Source of the DNA: Corynebacterium guangdongense | GTDB taxonomy: Bacteria > Actinomycetota > Actinomycetes > Mycobacteriales > Mycobacteriaceae | Reading direction: 5' to 3' | Length of the DNA stretch: 64,000 bases | NCBI RefSeq assembly: GCF_030408915.1 | Contig: NZ_CP047654.1 | Coordinates: 744,001-808,000 of the forward strand | Shown here: in pieces, positions 35,535 through 44,755 of the stretch | Numbering within the stretch: position 1 is the first letter of the stretch | How the letters are laid out: each line of letters opens with the position of its first letter | Made by a program: the position numbers and the translations under genes | The notes under the pieces: generated by a model | Told to the model about the DNA's origin: nothing | The model's database searches: none | The model's input: the letters and a program-made list of their open reading frames with translations, nothing else

Positions 35535-37028
35535 ATGAATGAGCGCATCAGCCACGTCGGGCTTCGTGACAAGGTTCGGACCGCCGAGGAGGCGGCGGAA
35601 CTGATCCACCACGGTGACGTCGTCGGATTCTCCGGTTTCACCGGTGCCGCCTACCCGAAGGCGCTGCCCACCGCGATCGCGGAGCGGGCCAAGGCGGCCC
35701 ACGCCCGCGGCGATGACTTCGCCATCGACCTGTACACCGGCGCCTCGACGGCGCCGGACTGTGACGGGGTCCTCGCCGAGGCCGACGCGATTCGCTTCCG
35801 TATGCCGTACCAGTCGGACCCGACGATGCGCAGCAAGATCAACGGCGGCTCCCTGCTGTACGCGGACGTTCATCTGTCCCACTCCGCCCGTCAGATCGCC
35901 ACCGGCGTCTACGGCGACATTGACGTCGCCGTCGTCGAGGTCACGCGCATCACCGAGGACGGCCACCTCATCCCGTCCTCCGGCGTCGGCAACAACGTCG
36001 AGATCCTCGACAAGGCCAAGAAGATCATCGTCGAGGTCAACGCCTGGCAGTCGCTGGAGCTGGAGGGCATGGCCGACATCTACCGCGTGCGCTCGAAGGT
36101 CCCGATCCCGATCACCGACACCGGTGACCGCATCGGCGCCACCTACATCGACATCGACGTCAATAAGGTCGTGGCCGTCGTCGAGACCGACGCGCCCGAC
36201 CGCAACTCGCCCTTCACCCCGATTGACGAGTGCTCCCAGCAGATCGCCTCGAACTTCCTCGGCTTCCTCGAGGGTGAGGTGGAGGCGGGCCGGCTGGCCT
36301 ACGACCAGTTCTGCATGCAGTCCGGCGTCGGCAACGTCCCCAACGCCGTCATGGCCGGCCTGCTGGACTCAAAATTCGAGAACATCAAGGCCTACACCGA
36401 GGTCATCCAGGACGGCATGCTCGACCTGATCGACGCCGGCAAGATGACGGTCGCATCGGCGACCTCCTTCTCCCTTTCCCCGGACGCGGCCGAGGTGATG
36501 AACGAGAAGGCAGCGCACTACCGCAAGTACATCATCACCCGCCCGCTGCACGTCTCGAACCACCCCGAGGTCATCCGCCGCATGGACCTCATCTCCTCCA
36601 ACGGCATGATCGAGGCCGACATCTACGGAAACATCAACTCCACCAACGTGACCGGTACGCGGGTCATGAACGGCATCGGTGGCTCGGGCGATTTCACCCG
36701 GAACGCGATCGCCTCCACCTTCATCTCCCCGTCGACGGCCAAGGGCGGCGCCATTTCGGCCATCGTCCCCTTCGCCTCCCACATCGACCACACCGAGCAT
36801 GACGCGATGGTCATCATCACCGAGTACGGCATCGCCGACCTGCGTGGCCTCGCGCCGGCGGAACGTGCCAAGCGGGTGATCAAGGTCGCTCACCCGGAGT
36901 ACCGTCCGCTGCTGGAGGAGTACGTCGAGCGCGCGCTCAAGGGCAAGAACGTCCACACCCCGCACGACCTGTCCACCGCGCTGTCCTTCCACCAGCGCTT
37001 CGAGGAGACCGGCTCGATGAAGCCCTAG
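35535..37028 (+). CDS. Acetyl-CoA hydrolase/CoA-transferase (succinyl-CoA:acetate type)
   Basis: Moves CoA between acetate, propionate and succinate, letting cells use or detoxify short-chain acids. 497 residues, full length for the family. Landmarks: GDVVGFSGFTGAAYPKALP near 30, SSGVGNN, NGIGGSGDFTRNA near 378 and HDAMVIITEYGIADLRG near 418. C. glutamicum has a close enzyme (ActA/Cat). AGGAGA precedes the ATG. Monocistronic by context; a 160-bp upstream gap carries its own promoter region, without an operator I can assign. Confidence 0.92.
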   Translation: MNERISHVGLRDKVRTAEEAAELIHHGDVVGFSGFTGAAYPKALPTAIAERAKAAHARGDDFAIDLYTGASTAPDCDGVLAEADAIRFRMPYQSDPTMRSKINGGSLLYADVHLSHSARQIATGVYGDIDVAVVEVTRITEDGHLIPSSGVGNNVEILDKAKKIIVEVNAWQSLELEGMADIYRVRSKVPIPITDTGDRIGATYIDIDVNKVVAVVETDAPDRNSPFTPIDECSQQIASNFLGFLEGEVEAGRLAYDQFCMQSGVGNVPNAVMAGLLDSKFENIKAYTEVIQDGMLDLIDAGKMTVASATSFSLSPDAAEVMNEKAAHYRKYIITRPLHVSNHPEVIRRMDLISSNGMIEADIYGNINSTNVTGTRVMNGIGGSGDFTRNAIASTFISPSTAKGGAISAIVPFASHIDHTEHDAMVIITEYGIADLRGLAPAERAKRVIKVAHPEYRPLLEEYVERALKGKNVHTPHDLSTALSFHQRFEETGSMKP

Positions 37029-37037
37029 GCCGTCGGG

Positions 37038-37997
37038 TCAGGAGCCGCGGCGCTGTTCGCGGTACTCCGTCGGCGTGAGATCGAGGTGCTTCCGGAACAC
37101 CCGGCGCATGGTCTCGTCACTGCCGAAGCCACTGAGCTCGGCGGCGTCGGCGACGCCGTAGTTCGCCGACAGCAGCCGGCAGGCGGCGTCGAGACGCACC
37201 TGCTCAATCCAGCGCGCCGGGGTGGTTCCCGTCTCCGCCTGGATGAGCCTGGTGAGATGGCGGGTACTCAGGTGCGCGGCCCTGGCCAGGCTCTGCAGCG
37301 TGTGTTTGCCCGCCGGCCGGTCGATCACCTCGGCCATCGCCCGCCGCAGCGATTCGTGGTGGACGGACGACAGGTTCAGCGCGTCGGAGAACTGGGACTG
37401 GTCGCCGGCCCGCTGCATGAAGACGATCATGTCCCGGGCGACGTTCCGGGACCGTTCTGCGCCGTGATCGTCCTCCACCAGCGCCAGTGACAGGTCGATG
37501 CCCGTGGTGATTCCCCCTGACGTGAAGAAGCGGCCGTCGCGGACGAAGACAACGTCCTCCTCGACCTCCACCCGCGGATACCGTCGCGCCAGGGTGGCGG
37601 TCTCGCGCCAGTGGGTGGTGGCCTTCCGGCCGTCGAGAAGCCCCAGCGCCGCCAGGATGAAGGAGCCGGTGCACACGCTGGCCACCCGCCGCGCGGTTCC
37701 GACCAGCCGGAGCAGGTCCGCGCGGTGGCGCTCGACGTCGAAGAGATGCTCCAGGTCGTTGGCGCCCGCGACGATGAGCGTGTCCACCGGACCCGCCGCG
37801 CGCAGCGGGAGGGTGTCCGCGATCGCGATGCCCGCGGAGCTGCGGACCGTGCCCCCCGCGGGGGAGAGGTAGTGCAGCCCGTAGCCGCCCGCGCGGGAGA
37901 AGACCTCGGCGGGACCGGCGACGTCGAGCATGGTCACTCCGGGGAAGGCGAGGATACCGACGTCCTTTTCTGTGGGGGACCCGTCAGTGGAGCGCAT
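37038..37997 (-). CDS. GlxA-type AraC family regulator with DJ-1/PfpI domain
   Basis: 319 residues. The N-terminal half is a DJ-1/PfpI amidase-like domain (ILAFPGVTMLDVAGPAEVFS; nucleophile elbow ASVCTGSFILAALGLLDG). The C-terminal half is an AraC double helix-turn-helix (LARAAHLSTRHLTRLIQ and AAELSGFGSDETMRRVFRKH). Such proteins sense small amides or carbonyl compounds by analogy. TAGACT lies 6 nt before the ATG (leaderless-like). It is divergent from the HD-domain gene, which it may control. Confidence 0.9.
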   Translation of the reverse strand: MRSTDGSPTEKDVGILAFPGVTMLDVAGPAEVFSRAGGYGLHYLSPAGGTVRSSAGIAIADTLPLRAAGPVDTLIVAGANDLEHLFDVERHRADLLRLVGTARRVASVCTGSFILAALGLLDGRKATTHWRETATLARRYPRVEVEEDVVFVRDGRFFTSGGITTGIDLSLALVEDDHGAERSRNVARDMIVFMQRAGDQSQFSDALNLSSVHHESLRRAMAEVIDRPAGKHTLQSLARAAHLSTRHLTRLIQAETGTTPARWIEQVRLDAACRLLSANYGVADAAELSGFGSDETMRRVFRKHLDLTPTEYREQRRGS

Positions 37998-38068
37998 GGG
38001 AAAAGTCTACGTCAGCCGATCAGACTGGGCAGTGACCATAGTGACAGAACAAGGACAAGGAGAGAGTC

Positions 38069-38701
38069 ATGACGCTCAACGGCATCACCATCCCGGACTC
38101 GGGCATCGCTAAGGAGGCGACCGAACTGGTCCGCGACGTCGCCACCGAATTCGTCTTCGATCACAGTTCCCGCGTCTATTTCTTCGCGGCGCTACGCGGC
38201 GACAAGGAGGGACTCAGCTACGACCCGGAGATTCTCTACGTCTCGGCGATGTTCCACGACCTCGGGCTGACGGACAAATACATGAGCGACGACCAGCGCT
38301 TCGAGGTCGACGCCGCCGACGTCGCCCACGAATTCCTCACCTCCCACGGACTCCCGGAGGCAAAGGCCAGGACCGCCTGGCTCGCCATTGCGCTGCACAC
38401 CACCCCGGGAATCCCGCTGCACATGGAGCCGGAGGTCGCGTTGACCACCCGGGGCGTCGAGATGGACGTCATGGGCCTCGACTTCGACGCCTACAGCCCG
38501 GCTGAACGCGACGCCGTCACCGCCCTGCATCCCCGGGTGAACTTCAAGGAGGCAGTCATCGACTCCTTCTACCAGGGGCTCAAGCACCGCCCGGCCACCG
38601 TCTTCGGCAACATCAAGTCCGACGTGCTCGCCGACAGGGACCCCAGCTTCGAGCGCGAGAACTTTGTGGACAAGATCCGGAACTCGGCCTGGCCGGAGTA
38701 G
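38069..38701 (+). CDS. HD-domain hydrolase, cyanamide-hydratase-like
   Basis: 210 residues. Metal-binding His and Asp sit in FDHSSRVYFFA and MFHDLGLTDKY (near 68), with a further His in AIALHTTPGIPLHME. This HD subfamily includes cyanamide hydratases and related small-molecule hydrolases, so a nitrile- or amide-like substrate is possible. AAGGAGAG is well placed before ATG 38069. Start lies 72 bp from the divergent GlxA-type regulator. Confidence 0.82.
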   Translation: MTLNGITIPDSGIAKEATELVRDVATEFVFDHSSRVYFFAALRGDKEGLSYDPEILYVSAMFHDLGLTDKYMSDDQRFEVDAADVAHEFLTSHGLPEAKARTAWLAIALHTTPGIPLHMEPEVALTTRGVEMDVMGLDFDAYSPAERDAVTALHPRVNFKEAVIDSFYQGLKHRPATVFGNIKSDVLADRDPSFERENFVDKIRNSAWPE

Positions 38702-38752
38702 CTCGGTATTGTCGTCGGGAGCACCGCCCGTCTACGCCTGAAGGACTCCACC

Positions 38753-39526
38753 ATGACCCAGACTCCGCCCGCCAACGACGTGGCGATGGGAACCATCCTG
38801 CTCTCGAGCCACCGCGACGCGGAGTCCCTGCTGGAGCTCGTGCGCCGGTTCGCGCCCGGGGCGTGCGTCGGCGCCGAGGGCGAAACCGGCTCGGCGATCA
38901 TCCAGTACAGCGACGGCGGCGTCGAACTTTTCCTCACCCCGATCGACGCCTCCCACGCCGGTCAGGAAGTCGTGGACTACATCCACCCCATCCTCACCGA
39001 GGAGGAGGAGATCCCGCACATCATCAACCACAGCGCCCAACTTCTGGTCGTCGCCGCCCGACTGGGCGGGGGCAATCCCGGGCGCGCCCGCGAAGAAAGG
39101 CGGGAGGTGCGCCAGGCCCACGCACGGGCGATCCGCGGCCTGATCGACATGGAGGAGGCCGTCGGCTACGTCCGCCCCGGCACGACGATGGGGCTGCGGG
39201 CGCTGCGCGGCCAGCTTGCCGACGCCACCCAGCCGCCGGTCTATCTCCACGCGCCGGTCTGGCTGTGGGCCGGCGACGACGGACTGACCGCCTACACGTT
39301 CGGGCTGGCGGACCTCGGCCACCCCGAACTGCAGGTCGTGGCCTCGGCGGCGGAGCCCGCGGAGATCTTCACCCTCCTGTGCGACCTGGTGGCCTACGTG
39401 GCGGAGAAGGGGGCGACGCTGAGCGACGGCGACACCTTCGGCCGCACCGGGGGCGAGCGCATCCCGCTGACCGGTGCCCGGTGGCTGGTAGACGCGGAGC
39501 AGGACGCCCTCCGTCTGGAGATCTGA
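38753..39526 (+). CDS. DUF4261-like protein
   Basis: 257 residues, soluble. Pattern of DUF4261 or a relative: GTTMGLRALRGQ, LHAPVWLWAGDDGLTAYTFG (near 180) and HPELQVVASAAEPAEIFTLL, ending with a strand-rich segment. Function unknown. Follows the HD gene by 50 bp on the same strand, so co-transcription is possible. The start context has AAGGA 8 nt upstream. Confidence 0.7.
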   Translation: MTQTPPANDVAMGTILLSSHRDAESLLELVRRFAPGACVGAEGETGSAIIQYSDGGVELFLTPIDASHAGQEVVDYIHPILTEEEEIPHIINHSAQLLVVAARLGGGNPGRAREERREVRQAHARAIRGLIDMEEAVGYVRPGTTMGLRALRGQLADATQPPVYLHAPVWLWAGDDGLTAYTFGLADLGHPELQVVASAAEPAEIFTLLCDLVAYVAEKGATLSDGDTFGRTGGERIPLTGARWLVDAEQDALRLEI

Positions 39527-39633
39527 CTGCAGGGTTGCTGTGAGACTGCCCCGGTTCGTTGCGCGGGTCCCGGTTCGGGCCTATCCTGAAAAGGAGACAC
39601 GACAACAATCGACTTACCGCAAGGGGACACACC

Positions 39634-40116
39634 ATGTCTGTAATCGCCACCGCTGCTCTGCGCATTATCCCGGGCCTGTTCATCGCAAACTCCGGCATCG
39701 GCAAGATCGGAATGCCGGCCGAGATGTCCACGGGCATCCAGGAGGCGGCCGCGTCCGGCATTCCGGCGCTGAAGAACCTGCCGGCCGAGAAGTTCGGCAC
39801 CTACCTGGGTTACGCGGAGACCGCTCTGGGTGCGGCGCTGCTGGCGCCGGTCGTCCCCAACTGGGTCGCCGGCGCCGGCCTGACCGCCTTCGGTTCCGGT
39901 CTGCTGACGATGTATTTCAGCAACCCGGAGAACACCGAGGAGGACGGCATCCGTCCGTCCTATGAGGGAATCTCCCTGGCCAAGGACTCCTGGCTCGTGG
40001 CCATGGGCGTGGCGCTGCTGGCCGACGGCCTGGCCGACAAGTCCGCCAAGGAAGCGAAGAAGGAAGCCAAGCAGGCCCAGAAGGAAGCCAAGAAGCTGAT
40101 TCGCCAGAACAGCTAG
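39634..40116 (+). CDS. DoxX-like membrane protein
   Basis: 160 residues. An N-terminal helix with LFIANSGIGKIGMP and helices near 55-80, 84-100 and 115-135 are of the DoxX/DUF4267 kind. The C-terminal 30 residues are an Ala/Lys/Glu helix (KSAKEAKKEAKQAQKEAKKL), unusual and probably cytoplasmic. AAGGGGA lies 8-9 nt before ATG 39634. Function unknown; DoxX relatives act with thiol stress systems. Confidence 0.78.
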   Translation: MSVIATAALRIIPGLFIANSGIGKIGMPAEMSTGIQEAAASGIPALKNLPAEKFGTYLGYAETALGAALLAPVVPNWVAGAGLTAFGSGLLTMYFSNPENTEEDGIRPSYEGISLAKDSWLVAMGVALLADGLADKSAKEAKKEAKQAQKEAKKLIRQNS

Positions 40117-40135
40117 TCCGGAACGAGCATTGCCG

Positions 40136-40172
40136 GGCGGCCGCCACCTCCGAATTGGGGGTGGCGGCCGCC
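40136..40172 (+). terminator. Terminator after DoxX-like gene
   Basis: GGCGGCCGCCACC (40136-40148) and its exact complement (40160-40172), then ACCCTTTTCC. Confidence 0.8.
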
Positions 40173-40347
40173 ACCCTTTTCCGGTCGCGGCCGGCGTGGG
40201 ATGTGAACTGGCCCACATAAGCCGGTGGCGGGATGCGGGGTCACTGGCCCCCAGCTGGGAAAACGTTCGAGGGGCGATGGGGGCGACGGAAAAAGTATTT
40301 AGGAAACACTTGCGTTCGCTAATCCCTGGGCCGTAGGGTTCCAGGTC

Positions 40348-40366
40348 GAAGGTAACCCTTACCTAA
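40348..40366. promoter_or_regulatory. DtxR-like iron box
   Basis: The complement reads TTAGGTAAGGGTTACCTTC, matching most positions of the corynebacterial DtxR consensus TTAGGTTAGGCTAACCTAA. It lies 34 bp before the iron-transport operon, so iron repression is likely. Confidence 0.7.
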
Positions 40367-40399
40367 CTAAGGCTTGTTAAGACCCGAAAGAGGAAAATC

Positions 40400-41416
40400 A
40401 TGTCCCGTTTCCGTCGCTCCGCGATCGCACTCGTCGCCTCCGCCGGCCTCATCCTGACCGGCTGCTCGGCCACCGAGGGCTCCTCCTCCGCCGAGTCCTC
40501 CCCGGCCGCTGGTTCGGAAGCCGCGGAGTCCGCCGACACCGTCACCGTCGAGGACAACTATGGCACCCAGGAAGTGCCGGTGGATCCGGAGACCGTCGTC
40601 GCGCTGGACAACCGCACCTTCGAGGTCCTCCACGACTGGGACGTCGACCTCGCCGCCGCCCCGCTCGACCTGCTGCCCAAGGGGGCCGACTGGTACTCCG
40701 AGGAGGACGGCACCCTCAACATCGGCAACCACCGCGAGCCGAACCTCGAGATCATCACCGCGACCCAGCCGGATCTCATCGTCTCCGGTCAGCGCTTCGC
40801 CACCCACGACGAGGACATCAAGAAGCTGAACCCGGACACCCCGCTGGTGGACTTCGAGCCCCGAGAGGGCCAGGCCTGGGACCAGGAGCTCATCCGCCAG
40901 GTCACCGAGCTGGGCAAGATCTTCGACAAGGAGGAGGAGTCCCAGGAGCTGGTCGACGAGTTCAACGCCGCGCTTGAGCGTGCCCGCGAGGCCTACGACC
41001 CGGCAAAGAAGGTCATGGCCGTCAACGTCTCCGGCGGCGAGATCGGCTACATCGCCCCGGGCGTCGGCCGCACCTACGGCTTCCTCTTCGACCTGGTCGG
41101 CATGACCCCGGCCCTCGAGGTGGCGGGCTCCTCCTCCAACCACGAGGGCGACGACATCTCCGTCGAGGCCATCGCCCAGTCCAACCCGGACATTCTCCTG
41201 GTCCTCGACCGTGACGCGGCCGTCCAGTCGACCGACCCGGCCACCTACACCGCGGCCGAGAACGTCATCCGTGACAACCCGGCCCTGCAGAACGTGACCG
41301 CCGTCCAGGACGACGCCATCTACCTGGCGCCGGGCGACACCTACACGAACGAGTCGATCATCACCTACACCGAAATCCTCAACGGCATGGCGGACCTCTT
41401 CGAGTCGCAGAAGTAG
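40400..41416 (+). CDS. Siderophore/iron ABC transporter substrate-binding lipoprotein
   Basis: 338 residues. Signal peptide with lipobox (GLILTGC, Cys22), a Ser/Ala/Glu-rich linker, then a FecB/CeuE-type two-lobe fold (EVPVDPETVVALDNRTFEVL; QPDLIVSGQR; GYIAPGVGRTYGFLFDLVG; NPDILLVLDRDAAVQS). Resembles YclQ/FatB-like proteins that bind catecholate or photolysed siderophores. First gene of the uptake operon; GAGGA precedes the ATG. A hairpin after it may lower expression of the permeases. Confidence 0.9.
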   Translation: MSRFRRSAIALVASAGLILTGCSATEGSSSAESSPAAGSEAAESADTVTVEDNYGTQEVPVDPETVVALDNRTFEVLHDWDVDLAAAPLDLLPKGADWYSEEDGTLNIGNHREPNLEIITATQPDLIVSGQRFATHDEDIKKLNPDTPLVDFEPREGQAWDQELIRQVTELGKIFDKEEESQELVDEFNAALERAREAYDPAKKVMAVNVSGGEIGYIAPGVGRTYGFLFDLVGMTPALEVAGSSSNHEGDDISVEAIAQSNPDILLVLDRDAAVQSTDPATYTAAENVIRDNPALQNVTAVQDDAIYLAPGDTYTNESIITYTEILNGMADLFESQK

Positions 41417-41437
41417 GCCCGACCTATCCCGAAGGCA

Positions 41438-41477
41438 GTGTGGACCTGATCAGCGTGGCTGAATTAGGCCACACTTT
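41438..41477 (+). terminator. Hairpin between binding protein and permease genes
   Basis: AGTGTGGACCT pairs with AGGCCACACT (one bulged A), followed by TTTTC, around 41438-41477. A partial terminator would explain a higher level of binding protein than permease. Confidence 0.6.
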
Positions 41478-41604
41478 TCTTCGCTAAAGGGTGCCCCCAC
41501 TCTTGTTCGTCGAGAGATGCTGTGAGTAAGGTGGACCTAAGTTGCTGGGCCGTCGCCGGTTCAGCGCTTAACTATGTACGGACCTGAGAGACAGAAAAGC
41601 CTTC

Positions 41605-42600
41605 ATGACACAGACAACGCAGCGGCCCACCGGGCGGGTGGCGCGTACCCGTCAGCGGTTGGTGGACTGGAAACTCCTCGTCGCCACCCTCGCGGTCGTC
41701 GCACTGCTGGTCGTCTCGCTGATGGTGGGGGAGTACGGGGTCTTCAGCCAGGCCGACGGCCGGCAGATGTTCTTCACCACGCGAGTGCCACGCACCGTCG
41801 CCCTGGTTCTGTCCGGCGCCGCCATGGCGATGTGCGGGCTGGTCATGCAGCTGCTGACGCAGAACCGCTTCGTCGAACCGACCACCACCGGCACTACCGA
41901 GTGGGCCGGTCTCGGCCTGCTGGTGACCATTTATCTGGTGCCGACCGCCTCCGTCCTCGACCGCATGATCGTCTCCGTGATCTTCGCGTTCATCGGAACG
42001 ATGGTCTTCTTCCTGTTCCTGCGCCGGGTCTCGCTGAAGTCTTCGCTGGTCGTCCCGATCATCGGCATCATGCTCGGCGCCGTGGTCAGCGCGATCTCCA
42101 CCTTCTTCGCGCTGAAGACGGACATGCTGCAGCAGTTGGGAATCTGGTTCGCCGGCTCCTTCACCTCCGTGTACTCCGGCCAGTACGAGGTGCTCTGGAT
42201 CGTCGTCTTCGTGGTCCTCGCCGTGTTCGCTTTCGCCGACCGGCTCACCGTGGCAGGCCTGGGCAAGGACGTCGCGACCAACGTCGGCATCAACTACAAC
42301 ATGATGATCCTGCTCGGCACCTCGCTCGTGGCGGTCGCCACCGGCGTGGTCACCGTCGTCGTCGGCGCGCTGCCGTTCCTCGGGCTCATCGTGCCCAACG
42401 TCGTGTCCATGATGCGCGGCGACGACCTCCGCTCGAACCTGCCGTGGGTGTGCCTGGCCGGCGTCGCCGTGGTCACCGTCTGTGACCTCATCGGCCGAAC
42501 CATCATTTCGCCGTTCGAGATGCCGGTCTCCGTCATCCTCGGCATCGTGGGCGCCGTCGTCTTCGTCGTCCTGATTCTTCGCACGACGAGGAAGGCATAG
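41605..42600 (+). CDS. FecCD-type permease 1 of iron ABC transporter
   Basis: 331 residues with about nine to ten membrane helices (for example LLVATLAVVALLVVSLMVGE at the start). Family motifs: FTTRVPRTVALVLSGAAMA near 55, GALPFLGLIVPNVVSMMRG near 260, the coupling helix region before the C-terminal helices. Forms the channel with the next gene; 11 nt separate them. The start at ATG 41605 has a weak ribosome site. Confidence 0.9.
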   Translation: MTQTTQRPTGRVARTRQRLVDWKLLVATLAVVALLVVSLMVGEYGVFSQADGRQMFFTTRVPRTVALVLSGAAMAMCGLVMQLLTQNRFVEPTTTGTTEWAGLGLLVTIYLVPTASVLDRMIVSVIFAFIGTMVFFLFLRRVSLKSSLVVPIIGIMLGAVVSAISTFFALKTDMLQQLGIWFAGSFTSVYSGQYEVLWIVVFVVLAVFAFADRLTVAGLGKDVATNVGINYNMMILLGTSLVAVATGVVTVVVGALPFLGLIVPNVVSMMRGDDLRSNLPWVCLAGVAVVTVCDLIGRTIISPFEMPVSVILGIVGAVVFVVLILRTTRKA

Positions 42601-42611
42601 GAGGCAGAGCC

Positions 42612-43637
42612 ATGACAACCACCATCGCCGCGCAGGACCGCCACGTCGGCGCTTTCACCACCGCCCGCGGCCGCCGGAAGTACTGGGTGCTGCTGCTGTC
42701 CATGCTCGCGCTGGCGAGCCTGTCGGCCCTCGGCCTCCTCGCCTACAACAACCCCATGGAGTTCGGGACCCCTGGATTCTGGCTGATCGCCCAGCGTCGC
42801 CTGGACTCGGTGATCGCCATGGCGGTCGTCGCGATCTGCCAGGGCATGGCGACGGTCGCCTTCCACACCGTCACCAACAACCGCATCGTCACCCCGTCGA
42901 TCATGGGCTTCGAGTCGCTGTACCGCGTGATCCACACGGGCACCGTGTTCTTCTTCGGCGCCGTCGGCCTGGTCAACGCGAACAACCTGGGCATGTTCGT
43001 CGTCCAGATCCTGCTCATGGTCGGACTCTCGCTGGTGCTCTACTCCTGGCTGCTGACCTCAAGCACGACCAACATCCACGCGATGCTGCTGATCGGCGTC
43101 GTCATCGGCGGCGGCCTCGGCTCGATCGCCACCTTCATGCAGCGGCTGCTGACCCCGAGTGAGTTCGACGTGCTCACCGCGCGCCTGTTCGGCTCGGTCA
43201 ACAACGCGGACTCCTCCTACTATCCGATCGCCATTCCGCTGTGCCTGATCGGTGCGGGACTGCTCTACGTCAACTCCCGTCGGCTCAACGTCATCGCCCT
43301 CGGCCGGGACACCGCCATGAACCTGGGCGTGAACTTCAAGACCAACGCCGTCTACACGCTGGTCCTCGTCGCCGTCCTCATGGCCGTCTCCACCGCTCTG
43401 GTGGGGCCGATGACCTTCCTCGGCTTCCTCGTCGCGACCCTGGCCTATCAGTTCTCCGACACCTACGACCACCGCTTCATCTTCCCGATGGCCACCGTCA
43501 TCGGCTTCGTCGTCCTGACGACCGCCTACTTCGTGATGAACCACATCTTCTACGCCCAGGGCGTGGTCTCCATCCTCATCGAGATCGTCGGTGGCACGGT
43601 CTTCCTCCTCGTCATCATGAGAAAGGGACGCCTGTGA
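42612..43637 (+). CDS. FecCD-type permease 2 of iron ABC transporter
   Basis: 341 residues, about nine helices. Motifs: AQRRLDSVIAMAVVAICQGM near 57, GRDTAMNLGVNFKTN near 235, ALVGPMTFLGFLVATLAYQF near 268. TAGGAGG precedes ATG. Its TGA overlaps the GTG of the ATPase gene (GTGA), a sign of translational coupling. Confidence 0.9.
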   Translation: MTTTIAAQDRHVGAFTTARGRRKYWVLLLSMLALASLSALGLLAYNNPMEFGTPGFWLIAQRRLDSVIAMAVVAICQGMATVAFHTVTNNRIVTPSIMGFESLYRVIHTGTVFFFGAVGLVNANNLGMFVVQILLMVGLSLVLYSWLLTSSTTNIHAMLLIGVVIGGGLGSIATFMQRLLTPSEFDVLTARLFGSVNNADSSYYPIAIPLCLIGAGLLYVNSRRLNVIALGRDTAMNLGVNFKTNAVYTLVLVAVLMAVSTALVGPMTFLGFLVATLAYQFSDTYDHRFIFPMATVIGFVVLTTAYFVMNHIFYAQGVVSILIEIVGGTVFLLVIMRKGRL

Positions 43638-44389
43638 TTACCCTCAGCAATGTCCAGAAGGCGTATAACTCCGACGTCGCCATCGGCCCGGTCAACCTCG
43701 AGATCCCGGCCGGCGGCATCACCGCGTTGGTCGGGCCCAACGGCGCCGGCAAGTCGACGCTGCTGACCATGATCGGCCGCCTGCTGACCATGGACGCCGG
43801 CGACATCACCGTCGCCCAGCACGACATCTCCAAGACGAAGTCGAAGGACCTGGCGAAGATCATCTCGATCCTGCGCCAGGAGAACCATTTCGTCACCAAG
43901 CTGACCGTCCGTCAGCTCGTCGGTTTCGGCCGCTTCCCCTACTCGGGTGGCCGGCTCACCGAGGAGGACGAGAAGATCGTCTCGCGCTACATCGACTTCC
44001 TCAACCTCACCGATCTGGAGGGTCGCTACCTTGATCAGCTCTCCGGTGGCCAGCGTCAGCGCGCCTACGTCGCCATGGTGCTGTGCCAGGAAACCGATTA
44101 CGTGCTCCTCGACGAGCCCCTCAACAACCTGGACATCGCCCACTCGGTGCAGATGATGCGGCATCTGCAGGACGCGGCCCGCGAATTCGGCCGGACGATC
44201 ATCGTCGTCCTCCACGACATCAATTTCGCCGCCCGCTACGGCGACTACATCTGCGCGGTCAAGGACGGGCAGATCGTCGCTTTCGGTTCGCCGGCCGCGA
44301 TCATGCAGGATGAGCTGCTAACCGACATCTTCAACACCCCGATCAAGGTCATCGACGGACCCGACGGGTTGTTGGCCTGCTACCACTGA
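43634..44389 (+). CDS. Iron/siderophore ABC transporter ATPase
   Basis: 251 residues: Walker A GPNGAGKST (near 36), Q-loop LRQENHF, signature LSGGQRQR (near 138), Walker B YVLLDEPLNNLD (near 157), switch His in VLHDIN. FepC/VctC/YclP subfamily. GTG start at 43634 overlaps the permease stop by four bases. Last gene of the operon. Confidence 0.93.
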   Translation: MITLSNVQKAYNSDVAIGPVNLEIPAGGITALVGPNGAGKSTLLTMIGRLLTMDAGDITVAQHDISKTKSKDLAKIISILRQENHFVTKLTVRQLVGFGRFPYSGGRLTEEDEKIVSRYIDFLNLTDLEGRYLDQLSGGQRQRAYVAMVLCQETDYVLLDEPLNNLDIAHSVQMMRHLQDAAREFGRTIIVVLHDINFAARYGDYICAVKDGQIVAFGSPAAIMQDELLTDIFNTPIKVIDGPDGLLACYH

Positions 44390-44414
44390 GCACGCTTGTC
44401 GACGCTCGGCTGTA

Positions 44415-44457
44415 GACGCGGCATTGCCCGGACACGGTGGTGCCGCGTCGCCTTTTT
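44415..44457 (+). terminator. Terminator of iron operon
   Basis: GACGCGGCA (44415-44423) pairs with TGCCGCGTC (44441-44449), then GCCTTTTT. Confidence 0.75.
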
Positions 44458-44553
44458 CCCGCAAGGGCGGCGGAGGAGGGGCGGCGCCCCTAACATGACG
44501 GGCGGGCGGAAATCTCCGGTTTCCAGCGAAAACAGGAAGAAAAACCGGGAAAT

Positions 44554-44583
44554 TTGGGTTTGGCGGGACACTCTGGCTACTAT
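44554..44583 (+). promoter_or_regulatory. rrn promoter candidate P1
   Basis: TTGGGT (44554-44559), 18-nt spacer, TACTAT (44578-44583). Weak -35 but good -10 and position. Confidence 0.4.
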
Positions 44584-44654
44584 CAAACGAGTCGCCAACG
44601 AAACGGGGCCGAGAGGTTCCCTGCGGATGACGACAAAGAGATTTAATCCCGAGT

Positions 44655-44683
44655 TTGACTCAGTTCAAACGAGAGAATAACAT
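44655..44683 (+). promoter_or_regulatory. rrn promoter candidate P2
   Basis: TTGACT (44655-44660), 17-nt spacer, TAACAT (44678-44683). The clearest housekeeping promoter in the 750-bp gap before 16S. Confidence 0.6.
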
Positions 44684-44730
44684 CGAACAAGTTGCTTAAA
44701 GCCGGAGCGAGCTTCGGTAGAGAGTATACG

Positions 44731-44755
44731 GTTGTTGTGTGAGAACTCAATAGTG
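44731..44755 (+). promoter_or_regulatory. boxA-like rRNA leader motif
   Basis: TTGTGTGAGAACT, two bases, ATAGTG. The same arrangement recurs in the 16S-23S spacer at 46965-46988. This is the antitermination motif seen in the rRNA leaders of mycobacteria and relatives. Confidence 0.65.

Noticed and set aside
41530..41552. Second DtxR box before the permease genes
   Set aside because: TTAGGT and ACCTTA halves are present on the minus strand but only two bases apart; the spacing does not fit DtxR.
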